Shown here piece by piece: positions 46,751 to 57,151 of a DNA stretch of 64,000 bases. The translations under genes and the position numbers were made by a program. The first letter of the stretch is position 1; every line of letters begins with the position of its first letter. This stretch comes from Blattabacterium cuenoti. Its GTDB lineage: Bacteria; Bacteroidota; Bacteroidia; Flavobacteriales; Blattabacteriaceae. The stretch is taken from the NCBI RefSeq assembly GCF_014251375.1, contig NZ_CP059187.1, forward strand, positions 62,001 to 126,000. The letters run 5' to 3'. Under the pieces are notes generated by a model, which did no database searches, was not told the origin of the DNA, and was given only the letters and a program-made list of their open reading frames with translations.

Positions 46751-46810
46751 AAATTTTAATTCAATCTATTGTAATTTCTACTGAAACTTTGTTCCTCGTT
46801 TTTGTATATT

Positions 46811-47984
46811 ATGAGTAAAGAGTTAATTTTAATTATAATAAATGTAGAAGCAGAGGGAGAAGAAGTGAAAATAGCTCTTTTAGAAGTTTATAAGAGGGAA
46901 AGTTACTGGAGTATCAGAAAGAAATTTAAATCAAAAGTTCTCTGTATGTGAGATATTTATTTAGGAATAGTGAAAATTATTTCACATGGTTTTAATACAG
47001 AAATTATAGATATTGGATATTCAAAAGGAGCTTTCTTACATTATAAAATGATATTGAATTTCAAATAAAAAAAATGTTGGAATTGATTTCCACAAATCAC
47101 GAAAAAAATTCTTTATTAGAGATAGATACAGATTTTTTTGTGTAGATTCTTTTTTTTCAAAAAAAAAGAGTGCATTTGTTTTTCTTCTAGAAAGAATATT
47201 ATAAAAGAATATTATATCCTTAGACAAAAAATTTTAGTTCAAATTTATAAAGTCCTTATTTCTAATAATAACCTCCTAACAAAATAAACTGCTAAAATTT
47301 GTATTACAGGGGAGTAATTTTCTATTAATTCCTTTTTTTTTCATAAAGAAATTTTGATTTCTATAAAAAATGCAAAAAAAATAGATTAATTTCTTTTCTT
47401 GCATACAAAAAATCATACCAAAATCCTTTTGGCATTATTTTTTGACGGAAGCATGTTTTAAATATAGAAAATCTTTAAAAAAAAGAACTTTTTTTTTAAT
47501 TGAAAAATGGGAAGAAATATTAAGTAAATTAAATAGTTTAATAGAATTTACTCCAGTTAGAATAGAATATTCAGTGAATCTACTACTAGTAGTAGATAAC
47601 TTCTTGTTTCTTAAAAAACAAAGAAGATTCATTACTACAAGTACAACAATTAAACATTAATTATAAAGGGCCCCCCACTAATTTTAAAAAAATTGGAAGT
47701 TGAAAAAAATCCCCTTGAAAATGTCACGTATTTTTTTGTTATTGAACATACTGAATCATTCATTACACATGTTTATAGATGTTGTAAATAGAGAAATGAC
47801 TAATCATATAAAAATACATACACATTCTTTTATTTTATTCCAGCTTTCTATTTTATTTATAAAAAAAAAATAGTCCCCTTCTTTCTATTCTCAACAAAAC
47901 AAAAATGGAGATTCAAATATACAAATATGGATTCAAATTATTCCTAGAGATTTATTTGAATACACAGAATTTAAAATCCTGAAT
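46811..47984 (+). pseudogene. rng: Degraded ribonuclease G/E gene
   Basis: Pieces of RNase G appear in the right order but in shifting frames with stops: MSKELI and INVEAEGEEVKIALLE from 46811; NQKFSV then DIYLGIVKIISHGFNTEIID and KGAFLHY (46952-47044, S1 domain); ILVQIYKVLIS (~47228); NPFGIIF (~47426); KWEEILSKLNSL (~47500); FVIEHTESF and FIDVVNRE (~47735-47795); KWRFKY (47903); and WIQIIPRDLFEYTEF (47928-47984), which is the C-terminal end. The central catalytic part with the metal-binding acids and zinc link is missing, and about 1.17 kb remains of the usual ~1.5 kb. The gene cannot give a working enzyme. Confidence 0.85.
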
Positions 47985-48072
47985 ATAAATAAAATTGTTA
48001 TATCATCATCTAAATAAAAATAAAATTTTTTAATAAAATAAATTAATTAAATTGTATACGATGTATTATTAT

Positions 48073-48158
48073 GTGGGCGTGGTGAAATTGGTAGACACGT
48101 CAGACTTAGGATCTGATGCCGAAACACAGGCATAAGGGTTCGAATCCCTTCGCCCGCA
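48073..48158 (+). tRNA. tRNA-Leu (anticodon UAG)
   Basis: A class II tRNA: acceptor GTGGGCG pairs with CGCCCGC (one G-U pair), D-arm GGTGAAATTGGTAGACAC, anticodon loop CTTAGGA with TAG, long variable arm and T-arm GGTTCGAATCC. The CCA end is not encoded. It lies 11 bases from the end of the convergent gltA gene. Confidence 0.95.
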
Positions 48159-48168
48159 CAACAAAAAA

Positions 48169-49452
48169 TTAATGAATATTTCTTTTTTTATATCCTATAT
48201 AAATTTGTCTAGGTCTTCCTATAGGTTCTTGATTTAATCTCATTTCTTTCCAATGAGCCATCCATCCCGGCAATCTTCCTAAAGCAAACATAACTGTGAA
48301 CATATCTTTTGGAATCCCCATAGCTTGATAAATGATTCCGGAATAAAAATCTATATTTGGATAAAGTTTTTTCTCCATAAAATATGGTTCTTTGAGTACT
48401 ACTTCTTCAAGTTCTTTTGCTAATTCTAAAATGGGATCAGTAATTCCTAATTCACTAAGAACATTTTCAGCAACTTTTTTTACTATCCTAGCTCTAGGAT
48501 CGAAATTTTTATAAATTCTATGTCCAAATCCCATTAATCTAAATGAATCTTTTTTATCTTTTGCTCTTTCTACCCATTTTTTTATATTTCCACCACTTTT
48601 CAAAATATTTTCTAACATTTCAATAACAGCTTGATTGGCCCCTCCATGTAACCTCCCCCAGAGCGCGCTAATTCCTGCAGATACAGATGAAAAAAGATTT
48701 GCATGTACAGAACCTAACAAACGGACTGTAGTTGTAGAACAATTCTGTTCATGATCTGCATGTAGTATTAAAAGTTTATCCAAAGCATCTGTAAGAATTG
48801 TATTTCTTTTATAATATTTTTTAGGAACAGAAAAAAACATTTTCAAAAGATTAGAAGTATAATCTAAATTATAATTCAAGTCTTCATAATCACTATAAGA
48901 TATCGGAAGACCTACTTTTTTTCTATAAGTCAAAGCAGCTAATATAGGAAGTTTAGCTAACAAATTGAAATACATATCTTTTTCTTTAATAGAATTTTTT
49001 GTATAAGCAGTAGGAAGAAGACAGGTTAAAGAAGATAAAATGCCCATAGGATGATAAGACATAGGAATCTTATCAAGTATTTTATAGATTTCTTGACTAA
49101 TTGAATTAAATTTATTGATGTTTTCAGAGAAAGATTTTAATTGTGCAGTATTAGGGAGTTCTCCATTCAAAAGAAGATAGCTAGTTTCTATAAATGTACA
49201 TTTACTAATAATTTGTTCAATAGGATAACCTCTATATAAAAGCTCTCCTTTTTCTCCATCTATAAAACTAATAGAACTTTTAGTTATACCTGTATTTTTT
49301 AAACCTGGATCAAAAGTGATAAACCCTGTATTTTCTCTAAGTTTAGAAATATTAATGGCTTTTTCATAATAGTTAGTTCCATATACTACTGGGAGTTTAT
49401 AACTACATCCATTGATATCAAAATTAACAATACTAATAATCCTACAGCACAT
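48169..49452 (-). CDS. gltA: Citrate synthase
   Basis: The entry enzyme of the TCA cycle. Catalytic residues are in LHADHEQNCSTTTVRLLGS, GRLHGGANQAV and MGFGHRIYKNFDPRA, and the following aspartate region is present. At 427 residues with an N-terminal beta-domain (GELLYRGYPIEQI) it belongs to the type II, hexameric-like bacterial group. The first few residues before FDINGCSYKLP are not conserved, so the start could lie a little downstream. Fumarase is also encoded nearby. Confidence 0.95.
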   Translation of the reverse strand: MCCRIISIVNFDINGCSYKLPVVYGTNYYEKAINISKLRENTGFITFDPGLKNTGITKSSISFIDGEKGELLYRGYPIEQIISKCTFIETSYLLLNGELPNTAQLKSFSENINKFNSISQEIYKILDKIPMSYHPMGILSSLTCLLPTAYTKNSIKEKDMYFNLLAKLPILAALTYRKKVGLPISYSDYEDLNYNLDYTSNLLKMFFSVPKKYYKRNTILTDALDKLLILHADHEQNCSTTTVRLLGSVHANLFSSVSAGISALWGRLHGGANQAVIEMLENILKSGGNIKKWVERAKDKKDSFRLMGFGHRIYKNFDPRARIVKKVAENVLSELGITDPILELAKELEEVVLKEPYFMEKKLYPNIDFYSGIIYQAMGIPKDMFTVMFALGRLPGWMAHWKEMRLNQEPIGRPRQIYIGYKKRNIH

Positions 49453-49502
49453 AATAAATTTTTTTTAATATTAAAAAAATATAATATATAAAAATAATAT
49501 TA

Positions 49503-50447
49503 TCAAAAAATCATTTCATCAAATGAAAGAATAGTATGATATCCCTTATTTGAAAAATATTTTTTCATACCATTTCTGTAACTTATCAAAACAAAATCCC
49601 CACCCCAAGCTCCTAAACTTTTTACTACACCTAAATAATCTGTAAAATATATTTCTTTTACAGTAGGTAAATCAAGTATTTTTGCTATAATTATTTCATG
49701 TTGAATTAATAATTCTTCAAATTCTTTCAAAGTTTTACAAAAAGTAATTTTTTGAGTAATGAAAGAAATAGAGTTTATTTTTTCTCTAGAAATATTTTTT
49801 TTCTTTGAGAGAAAAAATCTGATTCCTTCGAAAGTATTTTGTTTTTTATTAAGATGTAGAAAAAAAAGTTTTTCTTTAAATGGAGGATTAAAATTTATAG
49901 GTATAATATGTGGTTTTTTATTCTTTATTCTGTAAAGAATTGGAGTTTTATTAGATCCACAAGCGATATCATATCCGCTCCCCATTAGAAAATTTTTTTC
50001 TAATAATCCATAAGGATTGACTTTTGCCCATCTTGCAATATTATTAATTAAAGTTGAACTACTTCCTAATCCCCAATTTATTGGAAATTCTAATTTAGTT
50101 TTTACATATATTTCAAATGAATCTTTAAGAAATTTTTTTTGAAGTTTTCTAGATTCTAATAATAGATTTCTTAATTTTAAAGCAGTTTTTTTTTCTGTAT
50201 TGTAACAGATATCTAAAGAAGGAAGTAGAAAAATACATTTAAACCAAGGTTGGTTTTTTTCGTTTAAGCTTTTCCAACGTAATACAGATCCTTTATTTTT
50301 TATTTTTCCGTAATAAGTAGTCAGTGATTGTCCTCTAATTGTAGGAACAGCTAATCCGTAAGATCCATATAAAATAAAATATTCTCCTGTTAACAACAAT
50401 TTTCCATGAGTGTGAAAAAAATTTTTCAATTTAAATTTAGGAATCAT
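49503..50447 (-). CDS. GHMP kinase of the GYDIA family
   Basis: A small-molecule kinase of the galacto/homoserine/mevalonate/phosphomevalonate superfamily. It has GKLLLTGEYFILYG near the N-terminus, the phosphate loop INWGLGSSSTLINN and the family tag GSGYDIACG. The substrate is not clear; mevalonate or phosphomevalonate are the usual candidates, but no other isoprenoid gene lies nearby. I start at ATG 50447; the frame also has TTG 12 bases earlier. It is 19 bases from fabD and on the same strand. Confidence 0.8.
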   Translation of the reverse strand: MIPKFKLKNFFHTHGKLLLTGEYFILYGSYGLAVPTIRGQSLTTYYGKIKNKGSVLRWKSLNEKNQPWFKCIFLLPSLDICYNTEKKTALKLRNLLLESRKLQKKFLKDSFEIYVKTKLEFPINWGLGSSSTLINNIARWAKVNPYGLLEKNFLMGSGYDIACGSNKTPILYRIKNKKPHIIPINFNPPFKEKLFFLHLNKKQNTFEGIRFFLSKKKNISREKINSISFITQKITFCKTLKEFEELLIQHEIIIAKILDLPTVKEIYFTDYLGVVKSLGAWGGDFVLISYRNGMKKYFSNKGYHTILSFDEMIF

Positions 50448-50466
50448 ATGATAATGCAATCAAATA

Positions 50467-51312
50467 TTATTTAATTTTTCGAATTAGATTTTGCAAAATC
50501 TGTCCAGGACCTACATCAGTAAATGAACGAGCTCCGTTATTTATCATATTTTCTACAGATTGTTTCCACTTTACTGGAGATGTCAATTGTTCTATAAGGT
50601 TTTTTTTTATATTTCTGTATTTTTTAACTGGTTTTGCATTTACATTTTGATAAATTGGGCATTTTGAATCTTTAAATGAAATAGTTTTTATAAAATTGGC
50701 TAATTTATTTTTAGCTGGCTCCATAATAGGAGAATGAAAAGCCCCATGAACAGGAAGCATAAATATTTTTCCACCTATTCTTTTAAAAAAATTACAAACT
50801 CTTTTCAAAGAGTCATATTCTCCGGAAACAACCAACTGTTTAGGACAATTGTAATTAGCAGGAACTATAATACCATGATCTCTTTTACAAGCTTCTTCGA
50901 TCACTTCATCTTCTAATCCAAAAACAACTGCCATTCCTCCATGCACAGATTCACATATTTTTTGCATTATTAATGCTCTTTTTAATACTAATTTCAATCC
51001 TTCTTCAAAGGAAAAAACATCAACAGATGCTAAAGCAGATAATTCTCCTAGAGAATGTCCAGCTACCATATCTGGATTAAAATTATTTAATGTTTTTGTT
51101 TTTATTACTGAATAAATATAAATTGCTAATTGTGTGTACTTAGTATTTTTTAGAATTTTTATAGTTCCATTAAACATAATGGATGTCATTTGAAATCCTA
51201 AAATTTCATCTGAAAATCTGAATAATTTTTTGGCTACACTAGAAGTAGTGTATAAATCTTTTCCCATTCCTATAAATTGGGATCCTTGACCAGGAAATAC
51301 ATAAGCCTTCAT
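50467..51312 (-). CDS. fabD: Malonyl-CoA:ACP transacylase
   Basis: Loads malonyl units on acyl carrier protein for fatty-acid synthesis. FPGQGSQFIGMG is at the start, the nucleophile elbow is GHSLGELSAL, and the catalytic His is in HGAFHSPIM. At 281 residues it is slightly short but complete to the QLTSPVKWKQSVENM region and FTDVGPG. It precedes the GHMP kinase gene. Confidence 0.94.
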   Translation of the reverse strand: MKAYVFPGQGSQFIGMGKDLYTTSSVAKKLFRFSDEILGFQMTSIMFNGTIKILKNTKYTQLAIYIYSVIKTKTLNNFNPDMVAGHSLGELSALASVDVFSFEEGLKLVLKRALIMQKICESVHGGMAVVFGLEDEVIEEACKRDHGIIVPANYNCPKQLVVSGEYDSLKRVCNFFKRIGGKIFMLPVHGAFHSPIMEPAKNKLANFIKTISFKDSKCPIYQNVNAKPVKKYRNIKKNLIEQLTSPVKWKQSVENMINNGARSFTDVGPGQILQNLIRKIK

Positions 51313-51386
51313 AAAAAAAAGGAATAAAAATATAATTTAATAAAAAATAATTTAAATAACAATTAATAAAAAAAACAACTTTTCTG

Positions 51387-52154
51387 ATGAAAATAACTGA
51401 TACACATACTCATTTATACATGAAACAATTTGATGAAGATAGAGATTTTGTAATAAAAAATGCAATAGAAAATGGAGTAAGTAGATTTTACTTACCTTCT
51501 ATCAATAGTTACACAATTCCTCTAATATTAGAATTAGAGAAAAAATATCCTAACATATGTTTTTCTATGATCGGATTACATCCGAATGAAGTCAATCCAA
51601 AAAACTTAGAATATGAATTAAAATATATTGAAAAGTATCTCAACAAACATTCTTTTCTTTTTGTAGGAGAGATAGGAATAGATTCCCATTTTGGAGAAAA
51701 ATACATTTCCGAACAAAAATACGCTTTTCAAACACAAATACAATGGGCAAAAAAGAAAAAAAAACCTATATCTATTCATTGTAGGAAAGCTTTTGATCAA
51801 GTTTTTGAAATTTTATCAAAAGAGATTAATTCTGATTTAAAGGGTGTTTTTCATTGTTTTTCTGGAACATTGGAACAAGCAAAAAAGATTATTGATTTTG
51901 GAATCAAATTAGGAATTGGAGGAATGATTACTTTTAAAAATAATTATATCAATCAATTTTTACATAAAATTAGTTTAAATAATATAGTGTTAGAAACAGA
52001 TTCTCCATTTTTATCTCCTTTTCCTTTTAGAGGAAAAAGAAATGAACCTATTTATATTAAAATAATTTTGAAGAAGTTGTCTCAAATTTATTCACTTTCA
52101 GAAGAAAAAATAGCTGATCTTATTCATTCTAATGTAGAAAATATTATTTCATAA
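51387..52154 (+). CDS. tatD: TatD-family metal-dependent deoxyribonuclease
   Basis: An amidohydrolase-like hydrolase. Metal ligands are in DTHTHLYMKQFDEDR, VGEIGID, SIHCRKAFD, VFHCFSGT and ETDSPFLSP. The 255 residues are typical. TatD proteins act in DNA fragmentation or 3'-end repair; despite the name they are not Tat translocation parts. The gene diverges from fabD across 74 bases. Confidence 0.9.
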   Translation: MKITDTHTHLYMKQFDEDRDFVIKNAIENGVSRFYLPSINSYTIPLILELEKKYPNICFSMIGLHPNEVNPKNLEYELKYIEKYLNKHSFLFVGEIGIDSHFGEKYISEQKYAFQTQIQWAKKKKKPISIHCRKAFDQVFEILSKEINSDLKGVFHCFSGTLEQAKKIIDFGIKLGIGGMITFKNNYINQFLHKISLNNIVLETDSPFLSPFPFRGKRNEPIYIKIILKKLSQIYSLSEEKIADLIHSNVENIIS

Positions 52155-52171
52155 TATCTTTTCATGTTTCA

Positions 52172-53563
52172 TTACACCATTTTATCAATTTTCACTAACT
52201 GATCAAATTCTTTAATGGTTAAATATCCCAATCGAATAGCTTCTTCTTTCAATGTTGTATTATTTTTATACGCACATTTTGCAATTTTTGCTGATTTTTC
52301 ATATCCAATACGAGGAGTAAGAGCTGTTACCAACATTAAAGATTTATCTAGTAATTCTTTGATTCTTTTATAATTTGGAATAATTCCTTTTACACAAAAT
52401 TCAGAAAAAGAATAGCAAGAATCTGATAAAAGTTGTGCAGATTGCAAAAAATTATATGCCATTAACGGTTTACAAACATTTAATTCATAATTTCCTGAAG
52501 CACCCGCTAGAGAAATGGACATATCATGACCTATAATTTGTGTACATACCATAATAAGTGCCTCGCATTGGGAGGGATTTATTTTTCCAGGCATGATAGA
52601 AGATCCAGGTTCATTTTCAGGAATAAAAATTTCTCCAATTCCAGAACGTGGTCCAGAAGATAAAAAACGAATGTCATTCGATATTTTAATCAAAGAAATG
52701 GCTATCTGTTTTAAAGAGCTATGAGATTCCACAATAGCATCATGAGATGCTAAAGATTCAAATTTATTATTTGCCATTTTAAATGGAAATCCTGTATATC
52801 TACAAATATATTCAATAACTTTTGAATCGTATCCTTTAGGAGAATTTAGTCCAGTTCCTACAGCAGTTGCCCCAATAGCTAATTCAGAAAGATGTTCTAA
52901 AGTTTTTATTAGAGAATTCAATCCATGATCTATTTGAGAAACATATCCTGAAAATTCTTGTCCTAAAGTAATGGGAACTGCATCCATAAGATGAGTTCTT
53001 CCGATTTTTATTACATTCTTAAAAGAATTGGATTTCTTTTCTAAAGAACGCCGCAATTTTTCTATAGAAGGAATGGTTTTTTCTATTAACTTTTTATAGC
53101 ATGCTATATGCATTGCAGTAGAATAAGTATCATTAGATGATTGAGATTTATTGACATCATCATTCGGATGTATTAAATATGAACCTTTTCCAAGAACCCC
53201 CCCCATCAAAACATGAGATCTATTGGCAATCACTTCATTTACATTCATGTTAGAATGTGTACCAGATCCTGTTTGCCATATTACTAAAGGGAATTGATCA
53301 TCTAATTTTCCTTCTATAATTTCATCACATACCAAAGAGATTAAATCTCTTTTTTTTTTAGATAAAATTCCGAGTTCAAAATTTACATATGCGGCAGCTT
53401 TTTTTAAAAGAGCAAAAGAATGAATAATTTCTATTGGCATAGAACCTTCTAATCCTATTTTAAAATTATTTCTTGACCTTTCTGTTTGAGCCCCCCAATA
53501 TTTATCAATAGGAACTTGCACAGTTCCTAAAGTATCTTTTTCTATTCTAAATCTAAAAATCAT
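52172..53563 (-). CDS. fumC: Fumarate hydratase class II
   Basis: An Fe-independent fumarase of the TCA cycle. The signature [17 protein letters not shown] contains the mobile loop with the catalytic Ser. [17 protein letters not shown] and [11 protein letters not shown], the other two active-site segments, are also intact. The 463 residues are normal for FumC; aspartase is excluded by the overall FumC-like N-terminus [18 protein letters not shown]. It is convergent with tatD. Confidence 0.93.
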   Translation of the reverse strand: MIFRFRIEKDTLGTVQVPIDKYWGAQTERSRNNFKIGLEGSMPIEIIHSFALLKKAAAYVNFELGILSKKKRDLISLVCDEIIEGKLDDQFPLVIWQTGSGTHSNMNVNEVIANRSHVLMGGVLGKGSYLIHPNDDVNKSQSSNDTYSTAMHIACYKKLIEKTIPSIEKLRRSLEKKSNSFKNVIKIGRTHLMDAVPITLGQEFSGYVSQIDHGLNSLIKTLEHLSELAIGATAVGTGLNSPKGYDSKVIEYICRYTGFPFKMANNKFESLASHDAIVESHSSLKQIAISLIKISNDIRFLSSGPRSGIGEIFIPENEPGSSIMPGKINPSQCEALIMVCTQIIGHDMSISLAGASGNYELNVCKPLMAYNFLQSAQLLSDSCYSFSEFCVKGIIPNYKRIKELLDKSLMLVTALTPRIGYEKSAKIAKCAYKNNTTLKEEAIRLGYLTIKEFDQLVKIDKMV

Positions 53564-53613
53564 TTTCCTATTTTTTTTTACGAAATTAATAAACTTAAAA
53601 ATTTTAACTATAC

Positions 53614-53805
53614 ATGATTATTATTCAATTCATAGGTTTTTTATTTTTCATGTTGATAACTATATCTGGTTTTTGGTGTATCCTTTTTTTATTTTTTTTC
53701 AGTATTTATTGGATCATTAGTATATTGATTAGTAATGGAACAAAAAAATATGAATTCAAAAAAAAAAATAAATTCCTATTTAATCAGGAAAATATTGAAA
53801 AATAA
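53614..53805 (+). CDS. Possible small hydrophobic membrane protein
   Basis: An ATG-started frame of 63 codons with two hydrophobic helices (residues ~3-23 and ~24-40) and a lysine-rich tail. It overlaps the start of the divIC-like gene by 71 bases in another frame. I recognise no family. T-rich DNA readily gives chance frames full of Phe, Ile and Leu, so it may not be real. Confidence 0.3.
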   Translation: MIIIQFIGFLFFMLITISGFWCILFLFFFSIYWIISILISNGTKKYEFKKKNKFLFNQENIEK

Positions 53806-54079
53806 ATATTTTTGGATTAGTTTATCTTTTTTTATATGGATTTCTTTTTTTGATACTAATTCTTTAGTATTACACTGGAAATTAGAAAAAAATATAAATC
53901 AAATGATATTAGAGAGAGATTTTTATAAAAAAAAAATTTTCTTGGAAGAAAAGATTTTAAAAAAATTGAAAAAAGACAAAACATATTTGGAAAAATTAGC
54001 CAGAGAAAAATTTTACATGAAAAAAGATGATGAAGATTTGTTTGTCATATCATCTAATAAATCTAAAGAAGAAATATAA
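53735..54079 (+). CDS. divIC: DivIC/FtsB-like septum formation initiator
   Basis: A small bitopic cell-division protein of 114 residues: a basic cytoplasmic start, one membrane helix (FWISLSFFIWISFF, residues ~27-42) and a periplasmic coiled coil (KNINQMILERDFYKKKIFLEEKILKKLKKDKTYLE split into heptads), ending in the AREKFYMKKDDEDLFVI segment typical of DivIC/FtsB. A second ATG at 53750 is also possible. It faces mnmG tail to tail, 17 bases away. Confidence 0.8.
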   Translation: MEQKNMNSKKKINSYLIRKILKNKYFWISLSFFIWISFFDTNSLVLHWKLEKNINQMILERDFYKKKIFLEEKILKKLKKDKTYLEKLAREKFYMKKDDEDLFVISSNKSKEEI

Positions 54080-54096
54080 TTAACCTTAATAACTTA

Positions 54097-55968
54097 TTAA
54101 CGTTTTATATAAATCAATAATATGCTTAAATCAGAAGGGGAGACTCCACTTATTCTAGATGCTTGATAAAGTGATTCAGGTCTATAATAATTTAGTTTTT
54201 CTCTAGCTTCTGTAGAAAGAGATTTAATTTTTTCGTAATCAAAATTATTTGGTATGCGAATACTTTCAAGTTTCAATAATTTTTTTGCATTTTCTTTTTC
54301 CCTTTCAATATATCCTCTATATTTAATTCGAATAGAAACTTGTTCTAAGATTTCTTTATTATAATTATTCTTTTCTATTTCTTTTTTTAAAAAAGGAATT
54401 GATTTGAGATCTTGTATATCTATTTCAGATCGAGATAGTATTATGTCTATTTTTTTATCTTGATGAATTTTAGGAGATTTTTTCCTGCTTAAAATAGGAT
54501 TTATCAGATCTGGTTTTAAATGTTTTTCCTGAAATAAAGAAATACATTTTTTTATTTTATATTTTTTTTTATCTATTTTTTTCATGTTTTTTTCTGAAAT
54601 TAATCCAATTTTATATCCCATATGTGTTAATCTTTCATCTGCATTATCTTGACGTAACAACATTCTGTACTCAGCTCTTGAAGTGAACATTCTGTAAGGT
54701 TCTTCTGTTCCTTTCATGATCAAATCGTCTATTAAAACTCCTATATAAGCTTCATTTCTTTTGAGAATAAAAGGATTTTTTTTGTTAATTTTTAGGGTCG
54801 CATTAATTCCTGCAATTAATCCTTGAGCTGCTGCTTCTTCATATCCTGTGGTTCCGTTAATTTGCCCCGCAAAAAATAGATTCCGAATCAACTTACTTTC
54901 CAAAGTAAGTTTTAATTGAATTGGAGTGAAATAATCATATTCAACAGCATATCCAGGCCTCAACATTTTTACTTTTTCAAATCCTGAAATTTTTCTTAAA
55001 GATTTATATTGCGTTTCTTCTGGTAAAGAAGTAGAGAACCCGTTTATATATACTTCTATAGTTTTCCATCCTTCTGGTTCAACAAAAATCTGATGTTCTT
55101 TTTTGTCAGAAAATCTAAAAATTTTTTCTTCAATAGATGGACAATATCTAGGACTTATTCCTTGAATAGAACCAGTAAAAATTGGAGAATCATTGAAATT
55201 ATTACGAATAAAATTGTGTACTTCTTGATTTGTATAAGTGATATGACATTCACGTTGTTTTTTTAATTTTTTGGTTTTGTAATAAAAAGAAAAATTTTTA
55301 GGATTTACATCTCCCTTTTGGTTTTTCATTTTTTTATAATTCAAAGACCGTCCATCTACTCTTGGAGAAGTTCCTGTTTTCATTCTTCCAGATTTTAATC
55401 CAAATTTAGTTAGTTGTTCCGTAATACCTTTAACTTGTTGTTCAGAAATTCTGCCTCCATCAATTCTTTTTTTTCCAATAAAAATTTTTCCATTCAAAAA
55501 TGTCCCATTTGTGAGGATTACTGACTTACCTTTAATTTTTGTACCTAAAGAAGTAATCACCCCTTCAACTCTATTATCTTTTAGGATCAAAGAAGTGACA
55601 GTTTCTTGATATAGATCTAATCTTGTATTTTTTTCTAAAAATAATTTCCAATTATCTGAAAATAGTTTTCTATCGCATTGGGCTCTAGGGCTCCACATAG
55701 CAGGTCCTTTGGATTGATTTAACATTCTGAACTGAATTGTGCTATAATCAGTAATTATTCCTGAATACCCTCCTAAAGCATCTATTTCTCTTATTATTTG
55801 ACCTTTAGCTATTCCTCCCATAGCTGGATTGCATGACATTTGCCCTATTGTTTGTAAATTTGTAGTGATTAATAAAGTTTTTGATCCCATGTTAGACGCC
55901 GCAGAAGCGGCTTCTGCTCCCGCATGTCCTCCTCCAACAACAATGATTTCATATGTATTTAAAAACAT
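54097..55968 (-). CDS. mnmG: tRNA uridine-5-carboxymethylaminomethyl modification enzyme MnmG
   Basis: With MnmE it makes the cmnm5 group on wobble uridine of several tRNAs, using FAD. The FAD motif [12 protein letters not shown] is at residues ~10-21. Family signatures [14 protein letters not shown] and [12 protein letters not shown] are intact, and the C-terminal helical domain ends in [20 protein letters not shown]. The 623 residues are complete. It follows ybeY by 6 bases on the same strand. Confidence 0.95.
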   Translation of the reverse strand: MFLNTYEIIVVGGGHAGAEAASAASNMGSKTLLITTNLQTIGQMSCNPAMGGIAKGQIIREIDALGGYSGIITDYSTIQFRMLNQSKGPAMWSPRAQCDRKLFSDNWKLFLEKNTRLDLYQETVTSLILKDNRVEGVITSLGTKIKGKSVILTNGTFLNGKIFIGKKRIDGGRISEQQVKGITEQLTKFGLKSGRMKTGTSPRVDGRSLNYKKMKNQKGDVNPKNFSFYYKTKKLKKQRECHITYTNQEVHNFIRNNFNDSPIFTGSIQGISPRYCPSIEEKIFRFSDKKEHQIFVEPEGWKTIEVYINGFSTSLPEETQYKSLRKISGFEKVKMLRPGYAVEYDYFTPIQLKLTLESKLIRNLFFAGQINGTTGYEEAAAQGLIAGINATLKINKKNPFILKRNEAYIGVLIDDLIMKGTEEPYRMFTSRAEYRMLLRQDNADERLTHMGYKIGLISEKNMKKIDKKKYKIKKCISLFQEKHLKPDLINPILSRKKSPKIHQDKKIDIILSRSEIDIQDLKSIPFLKKEIEKNNYNKEILEQVSIRIKYRGYIEREKENAKKLLKLESIRIPNNFDYEKIKSLSTEAREKLNYYRPESLYQASRISGVSPSDLSILLIYIKR

Positions 55969-55974
55969 GACTTT

Positions 55975-56415
55975 TTAAAAGTTGAAAAAATTTAAATAAA
56001 ACTCCTCTTTTTTTTTCATTAATTTTTTTTTAATATAATTTTTATCATCATATCCTAAAAAGTGTAATATAGCATGAATCATCACTCTTTTTAATTCTAC
56101 TTGAAAAAGTTGATTCCATTGTACAGAATTAGATAAAACTCTATCTATACTTATAAAGATATCTCCTGATATCATTTTTTTATTCTTAATAAAAGTAGAA
56201 TTTTTAAAGGCAATAACATCTGTATAATAATCTTTATTAAGATATTTTTTGTTCATATTTAAAATAAAATGATCATCACAAAAAATATAATTAATATCTC
56301 CAGCATATTTTCCTTCATTTTTCAATATCATACAAATTCTTTCACTAATTTCACTCAAAAATAATTCATTTTCTATAGAAGAAAAATCAGAAAGTTCGTA
56401 AAAAAAATTTATCAT
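55975..56415 (-). CDS. ybeY: Endoribonuclease/rRNA maturation factor YbeY
   Basis: A zinc-dependent RNase involved in rRNA 3'-end processing and quality control. The metal site is recognisable as HAILHFLGYDD; the third ligand, His in E. coli YbeY, is replaced by Asp or lies elsewhere, a change I believe is common in Bacteroidota. NKKYLNKDYYTDVIAF matches the family's NxxYR-K..TDVLSF segment. At 146 residues it is complete. Confidence 0.88.
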   Translation of the reverse strand: MINFFYELSDFSSIENELFLSEISERICMILKNEGKYAGDINYIFCDDHFILNMNKKYLNKDYYTDVIAFKNSTFIKNKKMISGDIFISIDRVLSNSVQWNQLFQVELKRVMIHAILHFLGYDDKNYIKKKLMKKKEEFYLNFFNF

Positions 56416-56440
56416 AATTTGTATAATATAATTAATCTAA

Positions 56441-57151
56441 ATGAGAAAAAAAATCAAAAAAACAATTCCAAATATTTTGACTTTATTCAATTTATTTTTT
56501 GGATGTATATCTATAACTCTTTTACAGTCAAAACATTTTGAATATTCTTCTCTTTTCACCATGTTTTCATTAATTTTAGATTTATTAGATGGATTTCTAT
56601 CCCGATTTTTTCATATAGAAAATGAATTTGGAAAAGAATTAGATTCTTTAGCGGACATGGTTTCTTTCGGATTGGTTCCATCTATGATAGTTTTTGATCT
56701 ACTAAAAAAAAACAAAGGGATTCCATTTATTGAATGGTCTTCTTTTCTCATTACCATATTTTCCGCATGGAGATTGGCACTATTTAATATTACTAAAGAA
56801 AAAAATTATTATGGATTAACCACACCAATCAATACCTTATTTTTCTCTTCTTTATCTGTTATTCTTTCTAAGAAAAATATTGTATTATCTCCTGTTATAC
56901 TGCTTATCATAGTTTTTCTATCTTGTTATTTTTTAATATCTAAAATACCCATGTTTTCTTTGCATTTTTATGGATTTTATTGGAAAAAAAATAGAACACG
57001 TTATTTATTTTTATTGATTAGTATGTTTCTTTTATTAACTTTACACATGGTTGCTTTTCCATGCATTATTGTTTTTTACATTATAACTTCAATTTGTTAT
57101 CATTGTTATCAAAATAAACTAAATAGAAAAAAAATTCACATTAACACATGA
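56441..57151 (+). CDS. pssA: CDP-diacylglycerol-serine O-phosphatidyltransferase
   Basis: A membrane enzyme making phosphatidylserine, the precursor of phosphatidylethanolamine. The CDP-alcohol phosphotransferase motif is present as DLLDGFLSRFFHI followed by GKELDSLAD (D-x2-DG-x2-S-R-x8-G-x3-D-x3-D, with Ser for the usual Ala). About seven membrane helices. Its stop overlaps the next start as ATGA. Confidence 0.92.
   Translation: MRKKIKKTIPNILTLFNLFFGCISITLLQSKHFEYSSLFTMFSLILDLLDGFLSRFFHIENEFGKELDSLADMVSFGLVPSMIVFDLLKKNKGIPFIEWSSFLITIFSAWRLALFNITKEKNYYGLTTPINTLFFSSLSVILSKKNIVLSPVILLIIVFLSCYFLISKIPMFSLHFYGFYWKKNRTRYLFLLISMFLLLTLHMVAFPCIIVFYIITSICYHCYQNKLNRKKIHINT

Noticed and set aside
46602-46784. 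60-codon frame downstream of the HU-like gene
   Set aside because: It overlaps the recognisable 30-codon basic protein in another frame, has no family features and is a shadow.
47036-47227. Minus-strand frame of 63 codons
   Set aside because: It lies across the rng pseudogene; the plus strand carries readable RNase G fragments, so this is chance.
47442-47660. 72-codon plus-strand frame as a separate small gene
   Set aside because: Its KWEEILSKLNSL segment matches the middle of RNase G, so it is part of the rng pseudogene.
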